Shown here: in pieces, positions 1-7,595 of the stretch
Numbering within the stretch: position 1 is the first letter of the stretch
Layout of the letters: each line of letters opens with the position of its first letter
NCBI GenBank assembly: GCA_964579305.1
Contig: CAZOGY010000115.1
Location: 1-11,373 of the forward strand
Direction: 5' to 3'
Source: JBCBWG01 sp964579305
GTDB taxonomy: Bacteria; Pseudomonadota; Alphaproteobacteria; Rhizobiales; Hyphomicrobiaceae
DNA: 11,373 nt
Notes under the pieces: model-generated
The model's input: only the letters and a program-made list of their open reading frames with translations
What the model was told of the DNA's origin: nothing
Databases searched by the model: none
Program-made: the position numbers and the translations under genes

Positions 1-20
1 TGTTGCGCTCACGGGCCGTT

Positions 21-46
21 GGCCCTCCGCGGGGGCGGGCCGTTTT
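21..46 (+). terminator. Possible intrinsic terminator of a gene left of the window
   Basis: A GC-rich hairpin pairs GGCCC (21-25) with GGGCC (37-41) around an 11-base loop and is followed directly by GTTTT (42-46). This looks like a rho-independent terminator read on the plus strand, which would serve a gene ending left of the window. The stem is only five pairs with a few more possible inside the loop, and the U-tract is short, so the call is weak. A second small hairpin (45-54 with 59-69, loop TTTT) follows at once. Confidence 0.25.
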
Positions 47-145
47 CGTGTCGATTTTTCGAACACGAACATCGATGGTCCGAGCCGCTTTGCGGCCTCG
101 GGCGTGAATCCGATTGGATGCGACATGCATTAGAAAAATAGACTT

Positions 146-225
146 GCGCGTGTTCCTTTGTGTTTCAGACATTTGCTCTGAACCCTCGGTCGGCTGGTGG
201 CAAATGTCTGAAACGGAACACTCGC
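146..225. repeat. Long inverted repeat, candidate terminator of the TPR gene
   Basis: The core arms GTTTCAGACATTTG (162-175) and CAAATGTCTGAAAC (201-214) are perfect 14-base reverse complements around a 25-base loop. Pairing resumes outside: positions 146-156 match the reverse complement of 215-225 in 10 of 11 bases, including TGTTCC/GGAACA, with five unpaired bases (157-161) on the left side only. The structure starts six bases after the stop codon of the minus-strand TPR gene. Read on the minus strand, it is followed about seven bases later by a run of five T (138-134). A terminator for that gene is the simplest reading. The AT-rich core and long arms would also fit a small repeat element or a protein-binding palindrome. 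Confidence 0.6.
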
Positions 226-231
226 CTCTGA

Positions 232-1074
232 TCACAGGCGGTTGTCTTGACCGGTTGGGTCGGGTGCCGATGCGGCGGCCAGCCCCGGCGCTTTCGCATC
301 CAGTGCTGCAAGCGATGTCGTGGCTTTGACGACCGAGGGGTGTCGTGGGCCGAGCGTACGTTTGAGGATGGCGATGCCTTCGACCAAGTGCGCACGCCCT
401 GCGCCAAAATCACCTTGGGCAATATGAATGGCGCTCAATTGCAAAAGTCCGATACCGACTCCGGGAGCCTGCGGGCCGACGGACGCGCGCAAGATTGCTA
501 GTCCCCGCGTCATGATCTGCGCGGCGTCGGCATAGCGCTTCTGGCGGCGGTACACGGTCGCTATGCGCCCAAGCGTTTCCGCAACCAGGGGATGGTTCCG
601 GCCCAAGACACCTGACTGGATGTCCAACGCCGTCATCAGGCGTTTTTCGGCTGAGGGATATTTGCCTTGCAGGACTTCGACACCGGCAAGGTTCGACAGA
701 TCAAAGGCCCGCCGGACCAGGTCGGTATGGCGGACGTTGGCAGCCGCGGACCAAGCATCGGCGGCTTGGGCAAGCGCGCCCTTCATGGTCAGGACCGCGG
801 CGAGATTTCCATAGGCGCGAGCCAGGGCCAACGCGTCGGGCGCAACGATGCGGCTGACGTGCGAGACGGCTCGCCGGGCCAAGTCTTCAGCCGTGTCGAG
901 ATCGCCAGTGCGGATGCTTGCGTCGATCGCCGCTTCATTGTGCGCTGCAAAAGGTCGTGATTTGTTGCCCGCTGCAAATGCCTCGGTCATCAGGATCGAT
1001 GTGACGATGACACCATAAATCAGCGCGCTCAGACTGCGCGAAACGATGCGTGGTTCTTGGATCAATAAGCTCAT
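232..1074 (-). CDS. Exported tetratricopeptide-repeat (TPR_12-like) protein
   Basis: The product is 280 residues. I chose the ATG at 1074 because a run of G (GGGGGG) lies a few bases upstream; a TTG at 1095 in the same frame is less likely. Residues 1-34 look like a Sec signal peptide: basic residues at 9 and 13, a hydrophobic core at 15-29, and a signal peptidase I-type AFA at 32-34, so the mature protein is probably periplasmic. The rest is helical repeats at about 48-82, 83-114, 123-156, 164-198 and 206-240. LGRNHP (157-162) and LGPRHP (241-246) lie 84 residues apart, twice the 42-residue period of kinesin-light-chain-type TPRs. Such repeats bind proteins and no enzymatic domain is visible. 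It is transcribed divergently from the ligase cluster; a functional link is possible but unproven. The C-terminal 25 residues are Ala/Pro-rich and probably flexible. Confidence 0.8.
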   Translation of the reverse strand: MSLLIQEPRIVSRSLSALIYGVIVTSILMTEAFAAGNKSRPFAAHNEAAIDASIRTGDLDTAEDLARRAVSHVSRIVAPDALALARAYGNLAAVLTMKGALAQAADAWSAAANVRHTDLVRRAFDLSNLAGVEVLQGKYPSAEKRLMTALDIQSGVLGRNHPLVAETLGRIATVYRRQKRYADAAQIMTRGLAILRASVGPQAPGVGIGLLQLSAIHIAQGDFGAGRAHLVEGIAILKRTLGPRHPSVVKATTSLAALDAKAPGLAAASAPDPTGQDNRL

Positions 1075-1437
1075 GACGCCCCCCGTGGACTGCAACTTCC
1101 ATGGAGGCCAATTGGGTGTGAGTCGCGCCCGGCGTCGATGCAGATCGCGGCGATGCTATGGTTCAAAGTTGATTGTTCACATTGATCGCGGTGTGGTGGG
1201 TGTAATTGGCGTGACAGCCTTGCGAATTTGGGCGAGTCAGGTTGCGGCGGTTGTGTGCGTGTGCGGCGTGCCTATTCCGCTGTCATTTCGGCTGCTGAAG
1301 TCGGCTTTGAGCTGAGAGTTGGCTGAAACTGCTTCTCTGTTAGGCGCCGGTGCCGCAGAATTAATCGTCGCTTTGTGGGAACACGCCTGTAATCTGAGCG
1401 TTGACTAGCCCGCTACGTTGTAAAAAGACAGAGCATC
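1075..1437. promoter_or_regulatory. Divergent intergenic region between TPR gene and ligase operon
   Basis: These 363 bases must hold the promoters of both the minus-strand TPR gene and the plus-strand operon. No convincing promoter pair is visible. The best -35-like hexamer for the operon is TTGACT (1401-1406), but the nearest A/T-rich -10 candidate, TAAAAA (1421-1426), is only 14 bases away, shorter than normal. An open frame at 1046-1315 crosses the start of the TPR gene and looks like chance. No riboswitch, tRNA or clear operator was recognised. The ribosome-binding site ahead of the ATG at 1438 is weak (GAG, seven bases away). Confidence 0.4.
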
Positions 1438-2937
1438 ATGGCCCAATTGACCGCCTTTCGTGATCCATCAGCGCCTGCGCTTCTCAGCGACTATCGCCCG
1501 GGGAAGTCTTTCTGCGAACTGATGGGGGCGGGTGGTGATGATCGGCCCCGGCTGTTGGCATTCTGGCAACGTCTTGAGCAGTTGCACTTGCTGGAACTTT
1601 CCGACCGTGCACGCGAGGCGCTTACGGAGTTACGCGATCGCGGCGTCACCTTCACGGTGTACACCGAGAAAGATGAGATCGACCGACCGCTGCCGTTCGA
1701 TGTGATCCCGCGGATGATCCTTGCGTCGGAGTGGCGCCGGATCGAACAGGGCGTGCGTCAGCGCGTGGCCGCGATCAACGCGTTTCTTCACGATGTGTAC
1801 CACGACCAACGCATCTTGACTGACGGCGTGGTGCCGCGCGATCTGGTGGTGGGCAACGCCAATTTTCAAAAACACATGATTGGTGTTGATCTGCCCCATG
1901 GGACGTATGCGCATATTGCTGGCGTCGATCTCGTGCGGGGGGCGGATGGCGATTTCCTGGTCCTGGAAGATAATGTGCGCACGCCTTCGGGCGTCAGCTA
2001 CGTCGTTGAAAATCGCCACCTGATGCAGCGGGCGTTTCCGGATCTGCTGCGTGGTTTTTCAGTGCGCGATGTCTCATCGTACGGGCACATGCTCCGCGAA
2101 AAACTGATTGAAACCGCGCCGATTGATGTCGCCGATCCGCAAGTGGTTCTGCTATCGCCGGGCGTATTCAACTCTGCCTATTACGAGCATATCTTCCTGG
2201 CGCGCGAGATGGGCGTTCCCCTTGTCGAAGGGCGTGACCTGGTCGTGCAGGATGGGCGCGTTTTCGCGCGCACGATCATGGGGCTTGAGCCAGTCGATGT
2301 AATTTACCGGCGCATTGATGATGCGTTCTTGGACCCGAAAGCCTTTAATCCCGACAGCGTTCTGGGCGTACCGGGCCTGATGGACTGCTACCGGAACGGC
2401 ACCGTGACAATTGCCAATGCACCGGGGACGGGCGTTGCTGACGATAAGGCTGTCTACGCCTACATGCCGCGCATTATTGAGTATTATCTCGGCGAGCAGC
2501 CGATCATCGCCAATGTCGAGACGCTGATCTGCCGCGAGCCAGATGCGCTTGCACAGACCCTGGACAACTTGAAGAGCCTGGTCGTCAAACCGGTGGGTGA
2601 ATCAGGGGGCTACGGGATTGTTGTGGGTCCGAAGGCATCGGATGCCGAGTTGGAGGCCTGCCGCAAGCAGCTTTTGGCCAATCCTGCGAATTTCATCGCG
2701 CAGCCGATGGTGCAGCTGTCTGTTTGCCCAACGCTGATCGAGGAGACGATCGCCCCGCGCCATGTCGATTTGCGGCCGTTTGCTGTCACGGGGAAAGAAA
2801 CCTGGGTATTGCCCGGCGGGTTAACGCGCGTCGCATTGCGCGAAGGCTCGATCATCGTGAACTCATCACAAGGCGGCGGGACGAAAGACACCTGGGTGCT
2901 TGAAGACGAATTCGAAATGACAGGAGCTGCGGCTTGA
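1438..2937 (+). CDS. Circularly permuted type 2 ATP-grasp ligase (DUF404/DUF407, COG2308)
   Basis: This 499-residue protein is full length for the stand-alone form of the family, predicted amide-bond-forming (carboxylate-amine) ligases of the cytoplasm. Motifs expected of a working enzyme are present: LEDN followed by RTPSG (176-185), with E177, D178 and N179 as likely metal ligands; KPVGESGGYG (384-393), a nucleotide-binding lysine and glycine-rich loop; HVDLR (442-446); and NSSQGGGTKD near the end (475-484). Having the ATP-binding lysine and loop after the acidic motif agrees with the permuted order described for this family. The substrate is unknown. It is the first gene of the cluster, and its TGA overlaps the TTG start of the Alpha-E gene, so the two proteins are probably made together. 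The family call is firm; the exact reaction is inferred from the fold. Confidence 0.93.
   Translation: MAQLTAFRDPSAPALLSDYRPGKSFCELMGAGGDDRPRLLAFWQRLEQLHLLELSDRAREALTELRDRGVTFTVYTEKDEIDRPLPFDVIPRMILASEWRRIEQGVRQRVAAINAFLHDVYHDQRILTDGVVPRDLVVGNANFQKHMIGVDLPHGTYAHIAGVDLVRGADGDFLVLEDNVRTPSGVSYVVENRHLMQRAFPDLLRGFSVRDVSSYGHMLREKLIETAPIDVADPQVVLLSPGVFNSAYYEHIFLAREMGVPLVEGRDLVVQDGRVFARTIMGLEPVDVIYRRIDDAFLDPKAFNPDSVLGVPGLMDCYRNGTVTIANAPGTGVADDKAVYAYMPRIIEYYLGEQPIIANVETLICREPDALAQTLDNLKSLVVKPVGESGGYGIVVGPKASDAELEACRKQLLANPANFIAQPMVQLSVCPTLIEETIAPRHVDLRPFAVTGKETWVLPGGLTRVALREGSIIVNSSQGGGTKDTWVLEDEFEMTGAAA
2922..2926 (+). promoter_or_regulatory. Ribosome-binding site setting the TTG start of the Alpha-E gene
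   Basis: AGGAG lies inside the end of the ATP-grasp gene, seven bases before the TTG at 2934. No ATG or GTG occurs in frame nearby, and the family N-terminus (helix with WLGRYVER) begins right after this TTG. The start codon overlaps the upstream stop (TTGA), which points to translational coupling. Confidence 0.8.
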
Positions 2938-3905
2938 ACCATCTGCTCGCCCGGCATGCCGACTGCTATTTCTGGCTCGGGCGTTATGTCGAGCGGACTG
3001 CAAGTCTCGCACGAATCATGATGGTGCAAACCGCATTTGACCGCGGTCGCGCCGAAGGGACCGGCTGGTCCTGGATCTTGACGCTCTATGATGAGACGCA
3101 GCCGTTTCTTGAGCGGTATGAAACCGCGCAAAGCGAAAATGTCATTCAGTACTATCTGACCGACCTTGATCACGGCGGTTCGATCGCGCGTTCTTTGGCG
3201 GCGGCGCGAGACAATGCGCGGACATTGCGCGCAATGATCTCGACAGACTTCTGGGTCCAGATCAATCGCTTGCATAAAAACTTCCGGGCGCTGCCGGATG
3301 ATGCGCTTTCCGAACGTCGGCTTGCGCAGACGTGTGAGACGATCCAAACTGACTGCTATGCGTTGCTGGGCATTGCAGAATCGACCTTTTACCGGGATTC
3401 GGGTTGGCGCTTTTTCAGGCTCGGTATTGAGATTGAGCGTGCCGATCAGATGAGCCGACTGCTTGATGTTCGGTTTGCGCAATTGCAAACCGGCACCGCC
3501 GGTCGCGGCGATATTCTCGGCGATTTCGCTTTCTGGTCGTTGCTCTTGCGCGCGTGCGGCGGTCATCATGCCTATCGCCGGCTGGTCGCGGGGCAATTGA
3601 CGCCGCACTCAGTGGCACGATTTTTGATTTTCGATCAGAGTTTTGCCCGGTCGATCGCCTATGCGACGCACGCCATTGATCGGGCCGTGGGGGAATTGCG
3701 CGGTGTATGTGGCGTGCCGACGCCGACCCGCCTTTTGCAATGCACTGCAGCGCTCGGCGATGCGATCCACGTCGCCGGTCAAGACCCAAAGCTGATCGCA
3801 AACCTGCACAACTTCAATGACGGCATACAGCGCGCCCTGGGGGACGTGGCGATGGCGCTCAGCCAAACCTATTTCCCGCCACCGCTTGAGGCAGCGGCGC
3901 CTGCC
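2934..3905 (+). CDS. Alpha-E domain protein (DUF403, COG2307), C-terminus lost in assembly gap
   Basis: The 324 codons before the gap cover essentially the whole Alpha-E domain, an all-helical family of about 310 residues always found near permuted ATP-grasp ligases. Family signatures are seen: RHADCYFWLGRYVERTASLA at the N-terminus; a helix with NARTLRAMISTDFW near residue 100; DSGWRFFRLGIEIERAD at about 155-171; PHSVARFLIFDQSFARS further on; and the terminal QTYFPPP. No catalytic residues are known; it is proposed to work as a partner or scaffold for the ligase encoded just upstream. The protein continues as LEAAAPA into 100 unknown bases, so its true end is not known. Reading straight through the gap gives a stop at 4073, but that depends on the gap being exactly 100 bases. 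A Gln/Ser-rich tail in another frame ending at 4113 is more plausible. Confidence 0.9.
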
Positions 3906-4005
3906 NNNNNNNNNNNNNNNNNNNNNNNNNNNNNNNNNNNNNNNNNNNNNNNNNNNNNNNNNNNNNNNNNNNNNNNNNNNNNNNNNNNNNNNNNNNNNNN
4001 NNNNN
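3906..4005. other. Assembly gap of 100 N
   Basis: Exactly 100 unknown bases. That round length is the usual placeholder for a gap of unknown size, so reading frames cannot be carried across it. It sits at the 3' end of the Alpha-E gene and is bordered on the right by low-complexity, repeated sequence, which may be why assembly failed here. Confidence 0.95.
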
Positions 4006-4113
4006 CAATCCCAGTCTCCGGCCCAATCCCAAGCTCAATCTTCCGTCCGAGCCACGCCCGCTGCCGCGAATGATCCCGCGGCGGACCGCCGGCAACGGCG
4101 TGGTGATTGCTGA
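4006..4113 (+). CDS. Possible Gln/Ser/Pro/Ala-rich C-terminal tail of the Alpha-E protein (partial)
   Basis: Right after the gap, the frame starting at 4006 reads QSQSPAQSQAQSS and continues to RRQRRGDC and a TGA at 4111-4113. The DNA shows an imperfect 18-base (six-codon) repeat: CAATCCCA begins at 4006 and again at 4024. This low-complexity style fits a disordered extension following the AAAPA that precedes the gap, if the real gap length restores the frame. The frame beginning at 4007 is also open, for 79 codons to a TGA at 4244-4246, with Pro/Arg/Asn-rich content and higher third-position GC, so it cannot be excluded. Neither frame matches a domain I recognise. Positions 4114-4297 hold nothing else I can support apart from the ribosome-binding site of the next gene. 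Confidence 0.35.
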   Translation, partial: QSQSPAQSQAQSSVRATPAAANDPAADRRQRRGDC

Positions 4114-4297
4114 CCTTCGTGGGCTGGCTTGCCACGCGCCCGCCACCGGCACTTTGCGGCCGAATAACTGCCAGCCATCCAACGGTTACCGCTCAAACAC
4201 GTCAAAAGCCAACGTACCTGCCAAAAGACATGAGCCCGCCGCCTGAAAGTGCCGCTTACCCTGCGCGCGATGTGTCATCGCTGAAGAGGTCTGCCCC

Positions 4298-7200
4298 GTG
4301 TCCATCAAAGTCGCACTGACCCATAAAACCGTTTATCGCTATGATCGCATGGTCGCGATGTCGCCGCAGATTATCCGATTGCGACCGGCGCCGCATACGC
4401 GCACTGAAATCCTGAGCTATTCTTTGACGCTTGAGCCGAAAGATCACTTTCTGAATTGGCAGCAAGATCCGTTTGGCAATTATCTCGCGCGGATGGTGCC
4501 CAACGAAAAAACGGATGTGTTTTCGGTTACAGTCGATCTCGTGGCTGCGCTCTCAGCAATCAATCCTTTCGATTTCTTTCTGGAAGAAGACGCGCGCGAT
4601 TGGCCGATCCATTACGAGCCCGCACTCAGGCATGACTTGCAGCCCTATCTGGTTACGGCTCCGCTGGGTCCGCGACTTGAAAGCTATCTGGCGGAATTGT
4701 CCAAGATGGACCACGCCGGTACGCTTGACCGGGTCGTTGCGCTGAACCAACGCGTCGAAGCGGATATCGATTATCTGGTCCGCATGGAGCCTGGCATCCA
4801 GACGCCGGAAGAAACGCTGGAGAAACGCTCCGGATCATGTCGCGACAGTGGATGGCTGCTTGTCCAGATCTTGCGCAACATGGGGCTGGCGGCGCGGTTT
4901 GTCTCTGGCTACCTGATCCAGCTTAAGCCCGACGTCAAACCGCTGGAAGGCCCCTCCGGTGCGGCGGAAGATTTTACGGATCTGCACGCGTGGGCTGAGG
5001 TCTATTTGCCCGGTGGCGGGTGGATCGGGCTTGACCCGACGTCGGGTTTGCTTGCTTCGGAAGGCCATATTCCGGTTGCGGCGACGCCTGACCCTTCGAG
5101 CGCTGCGCCCATCACAGGCGCACACGAGAAAGCGGAAGTCTCGTTCGACTTCGACATGCAGATTGCCCGGATCGCTGAGACGCCGCGGGTCACGAAACCC
5201 TATTCGGAAGCGCAATGGGCTTCGATCTGCGCGCTTGGAGATGCGGTCGATACCCGTCTCAACGCGGGCGACGTTCGCTTGACCATGGGCGGTGAGCCGA
5301 CGTTCGTGTCGGCCGTCGATATGGAGGGGGGCGAGTGGACCAACCAGGCCGTCGGGCCGACCAAGCGGCGCTATGCTGAAGACCTGGTCAGGCGGCTTGC
5401 AGCGGATTTCGCACCAGGCGGTCTGATGCATTTCGGTCAGGGCAAATGGTATCCCGGCGAGCAGCTTCCGCGGTGGGCGTTTGCGGCCTATTGGCGCCGC
5501 GATGGGGAACCGCTTTGGACCGCGCCTGAACTGATTGATCGCGAACAGCCGGTGCGGGCCGCCGACAGCGCGACGGCAGAGCGTTTTATGGCCGGCTTGT
5601 GCGACCAGCTCGGCCTGCCAACCAACAGCGGGATTCCGGCCTTTGAAGATGCGGCCCACTTCGCGCTCGTTGAGCAGAAACTACCCATCAATCTGGACGT
5701 CGCCGACAACAAGATCGAAGACGAGGCCGAGCGAGCGCGGGTGATCAAGGCCTTTGAGCGGGGGTTGGGACAACCAGCCGGGTACGTCCTTCCGATCCAG
5801 GCCTGGCAGATGCAAGACGTCGGCCGGAGGTGGGTCACGGAGAACTGGGCGTTGCGGCGCGGGAAACTATTCCTGGTGCCGGGCGACAGCCCTGTTGGTT
5901 TCCGTCTCCCGCTTGGCAGCCTGCCCTATCTGACGCCGGTCAATTACCCGCATGTTCTGCCGCGCGACCCGCTGGAACAACGGCCCGAATTGCCCAAGCG
6001 CGCCGATCTGCTGCGCCAGCGCCGAACGGTAACGCTGGAAGCGCCGGCGCAGACCTCGTTTGTTGCCGCAAACGAAATCGCTGGGGCGGTGAGAACGGCG
6101 CTTGCGATTGAACCGCGCGACGGGCACCTGTGCATTTTCATGCCCCCGCTTTATGACGCGGAAGATTATGCAGCACTGGTGGCGGCGATCGAGGCGACGG
6201 CGGCGCAACTCGATCAGCCGGTGCACGTGGAAGGTTATGAGCCGCCGTCCGATGCGCGTCTGAACGTTATCAAGGTGACGCCGGACCCCGGCGTGGTCGA
6301 GGTCAATATTCATCCGTGCCGGACCTGGTCGGAAGCCGTCGACACCACCACCAAGCTCTACGATGCCGCTTTCGAATGCCGCCTTGGCACCGAAAAGTTC
6401 ATGGTCGACGGGCGCCACAGCGGGACGGGCGGCGGCAATCATATTGTGTTGGGGGGAGCGACGCCGGCGGAGAGCCCGTTCTTGCGCCGGCCCGATCTGC
6501 TCGCAAGCATCATCACCTACTGGCAGCATCACCCGTCGCTGTCCTACCTGTTCTCGGGTTTGTTCATTGGACCGACGTCGCAGGCGCCACGCGTCGATGA
6601 AGCGCGCCATGAAGGGCTTTATGAACTTGAAATTGCCATGCGGCAGATGCCCGGGCCGAACCAGCAGATCCCGCCGTGGCTTGTGGACAGGCTGTTTCGT
6701 AACCTCCTGATCGATGTCACCGGCAATACCCACCGTGCCGAAATCTGCATTGACAAGCTTTACTCACCGGATGGACCGACGGGGCGGCTTGGGCTGATTG
6801 AATTCCGTTCGTTTGAGATGCCGCCGCATGCCCGCATGAGCCTTGCTCAACAGCTTTTATTAAGAGCTCTCATCGCGCGGTTTTGGGAGCAGCCTTACAC
6901 GGGCGATCTGGTGCGTTGGGGCACGGATCTGCATGACCGCTTCATGCTTGCGCACTTCGTGTGGGCTGATTTGACCGCCGTGCTCGATGATTTGCGCCGC
7001 GCGGGCTTTGCTTTCGAAGACGACTGGTTTGCGCCGCACTTTGAGTTCCGGTTCCCGAAATTCGGCGAAGTCACTTATGAAGGCGTGACCATGGAGTTGC
7101 GCGGTGCGCTCGAGCCCTGGCACGTGCTCGGCGAAGAAGGTGTGATCGGTGGCACCGCGCGCTACGTCGATAGCTCACTGGAGCGCTTGCAAATCAAAGC

Positions 7201-7591
7201 GACGGGGCTGGACGCCCGCCACGTGATCACCTGCGGCGGCCAGCGCGTGCCACTTGCCAAAACCGGTGCGTCTGGCGAAGGCGTGGCGGGCGTGCGCTTC
7301 AGAGCGTGGCAGCCCCCGGCCAGCTTGCATCCCACCATCGGCGTTCACACGCCGCTTGTGTTCGATCTCGTCGATACCTGGAGCGGTCGGGCCGTCGGCG
7401 GCTGCCGCTATCACGTGTCACATCCCGGTGGGAAATACTTTGATAGCATGCCGGTGAACGCGTTCGAGGCGGAGGGGCGGCGGCACGCGCGGTTTGAGCC
7501 GTTCGGCCATACACCGGGTCCGCGTACTGTGCCTCCAGAAGCCCGGAACCCTGATTACCCGTTTACGTTAGACCTGCGGAGGCCGAGCTGA
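4298..7591 (+). CDS. Transglutaminase-like / DUF2126 (circularly permuted GS-like ligase) fusion protein
   Basis: At 1097 residues this is the usual full length for the fusion. It starts at a GTG with GAGGT (4286-4290) seven bases upstream. Residues 1-90 form the bacterial transglutaminase N-terminal beta domain. A transglutaminase-fold catalytic core follows with an intact Cys-His-Asp triad: C181 in GSCRDSGW, H230 in LHAWAEVYL and D246 in GLDPTSG. From about residue 315 to the end is DUF2126 (COG4196), proposed by Iyer et al. (2009) to be a circularly permuted glutamine-synthetase-like amidoligase. Conserved points are TMGGEPTF (329-336), GQGKWYPGEQ (380-389), a GS-like loop HSGTGGGNH (707-715), THRAE (811-815) and EFRSFEMP (835-842). 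One chain thus couples a predicted amide-cleaving or amide-transferring domain to a predicted ligase. It precedes the ATP-grasp-Alpha-E fusion by 4 bases. Substrate unknown; no signal peptide, so cytoplasmic. Confidence 0.93.
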   Translation: MSIKVALTHKTVYRYDRMVAMSPQIIRLRPAPHTRTEILSYSLTLEPKDHFLNWQQDPFGNYLARMVPNEKTDVFSVTVDLVAALSAINPFDFFLEEDARDWPIHYEPALRHDLQPYLVTAPLGPRLESYLAELSKMDHAGTLDRVVALNQRVEADIDYLVRMEPGIQTPEETLEKRSGSCRDSGWLLVQILRNMGLAARFVSGYLIQLKPDVKPLEGPSGAAEDFTDLHAWAEVYLPGGGWIGLDPTSGLLASEGHIPVAATPDPSSAAPITGAHEKAEVSFDFDMQIARIAETPRVTKPYSEAQWASICALGDAVDTRLNAGDVRLTMGGEPTFVSAVDMEGGEWTNQAVGPTKRRYAEDLVRRLAADFAPGGLMHFGQGKWYPGEQLPRWAFAAYWRRDGEPLWTAPELIDREQPVRAADSATAERFMAGLCDQLGLPTNSGIPAFEDAAHFALVEQKLPINLDVADNKIEDEAERARVIKAFERGLGQPAGYVLPIQAWQMQDVGRRWVTENWALRRGKLFLVPGDSPVGFRLPLGSLPYLTPVNYPHVLPRDPLEQRPELPKRADLLRQRRTVTLEAPAQTSFVAANEIAGAVRTALAIEPRDGHLCIFMPPLYDAEDYAALVAAIEATAAQLDQPVHVEGYEPPSDARLNVIKVTPDPGVVEVNIHPCRTWSEAVDTTTKLYDAAFECRLGTEKFMVDGRHSGTGGGNHIVLGGATPAESPFLRRPDLLASIITYWQHHPSLSYLFSGLFIGPTSQAPRVDEARHEGLYELEIAMRQMPGPNQQIPPWLVDRLFRNLLIDVTGNTHRAEICIDKLYSPDGPTGRLGLIEFRSFEMPPHARMSLAQQLLLRALIARFWEQPYTGDLVRWGTDLHDRFMLAHFVWADLTAVLDDLRRAGFAFEDDWFAPHFEFRFPKFGEVTYEGVTMELRGALEPWHVLGEEGVIGGTARYVDSSLERLQIKATGLDARHVITCGGQRVPLAKTGASGEGVAGVRFRAWQPPASLHPTIGVHTPLVFDLVDTWSGRAVGGCRYHVSHPGGKYFDSMPVNAFEAEGRRHARFEPFGHTPGPRTVPPEARNPDYPFTLDLRRPS
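7578..7582 (+). promoter_or_regulatory. Distant ribosome-binding site of the ATP-grasp-Alpha-E fusion gene
   Basis: GGAGG is a strong Shine-Dalgarno core inside the last codons of the DUF2126 gene, but it lies 13 bases before the GTG at 7596, longer than the usual 5-9. No other in-frame start lies closer. Translation may depend partly on ribosomes finishing the upstream gene, whose stop is 4 bases before the GTG. Confidence 0.5.
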
Positions 7592-7595
7592 AACC

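Noticed and set aside
45..69. Small hairpin TTCGTGTCGA / TCGAACACGAA with TTTT loop
   Set aside because: One bulge and no U-tract or gene context in the window; not enough to assign a role.
228..239. CTGATCACAGGC occurs here and again at 11355-11366, near both ends of the window
   Set aside because: Several shared 12-mers are expected by chance in 11 kb, and each copy simply spans a gene's stop codon; not evidence of element boundaries.
1075..1095. TTG at 1095 as start of the TPR gene
   Set aside because: The ATG at 1074 has a G-rich ribosome-binding site and gives a more typical signal peptide.
1046..1315. Plus-strand open frame of 89 codons in the divergent intergenic region
   Set aside because: It crosses the start of the TPR gene, has no recognisable ribosome-binding site and reads as Arg/Cys/Val-rich chance sequence.
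1319..1335. TGGC...GC sequence resembling a sigma-54 promoter
   Set aside because: The GG-to-GC spacing is 8 bases rather than the required 10.
2610..3608. Minus-strand open frame of 332 codons
   Set aside because: It lies opposite the ATP-grasp and Alpha-E genes, whose family motifs are clear; its translation is Arg/Pro-rich without any recognisable domain.
2934..4073. Alpha-E reading frame carried through the 100 N to a stop at 4073
   Set aside because: The gap length is probably a placeholder, so the frame after it has no meaning; I end the supported gene at the gap.
4835..5659. Minus-strand open frame of 274 codons
   Set aside because: Antisense to the transglutaminase-DUF2126 gene; Arg/Gly/Pro-rich translation typical of shadows in GC-rich DNA.
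5867..6733. Minus-strand open frame of 288 codons
   Set aside because: Antisense to the DUF2126 domain with no family-like motif.
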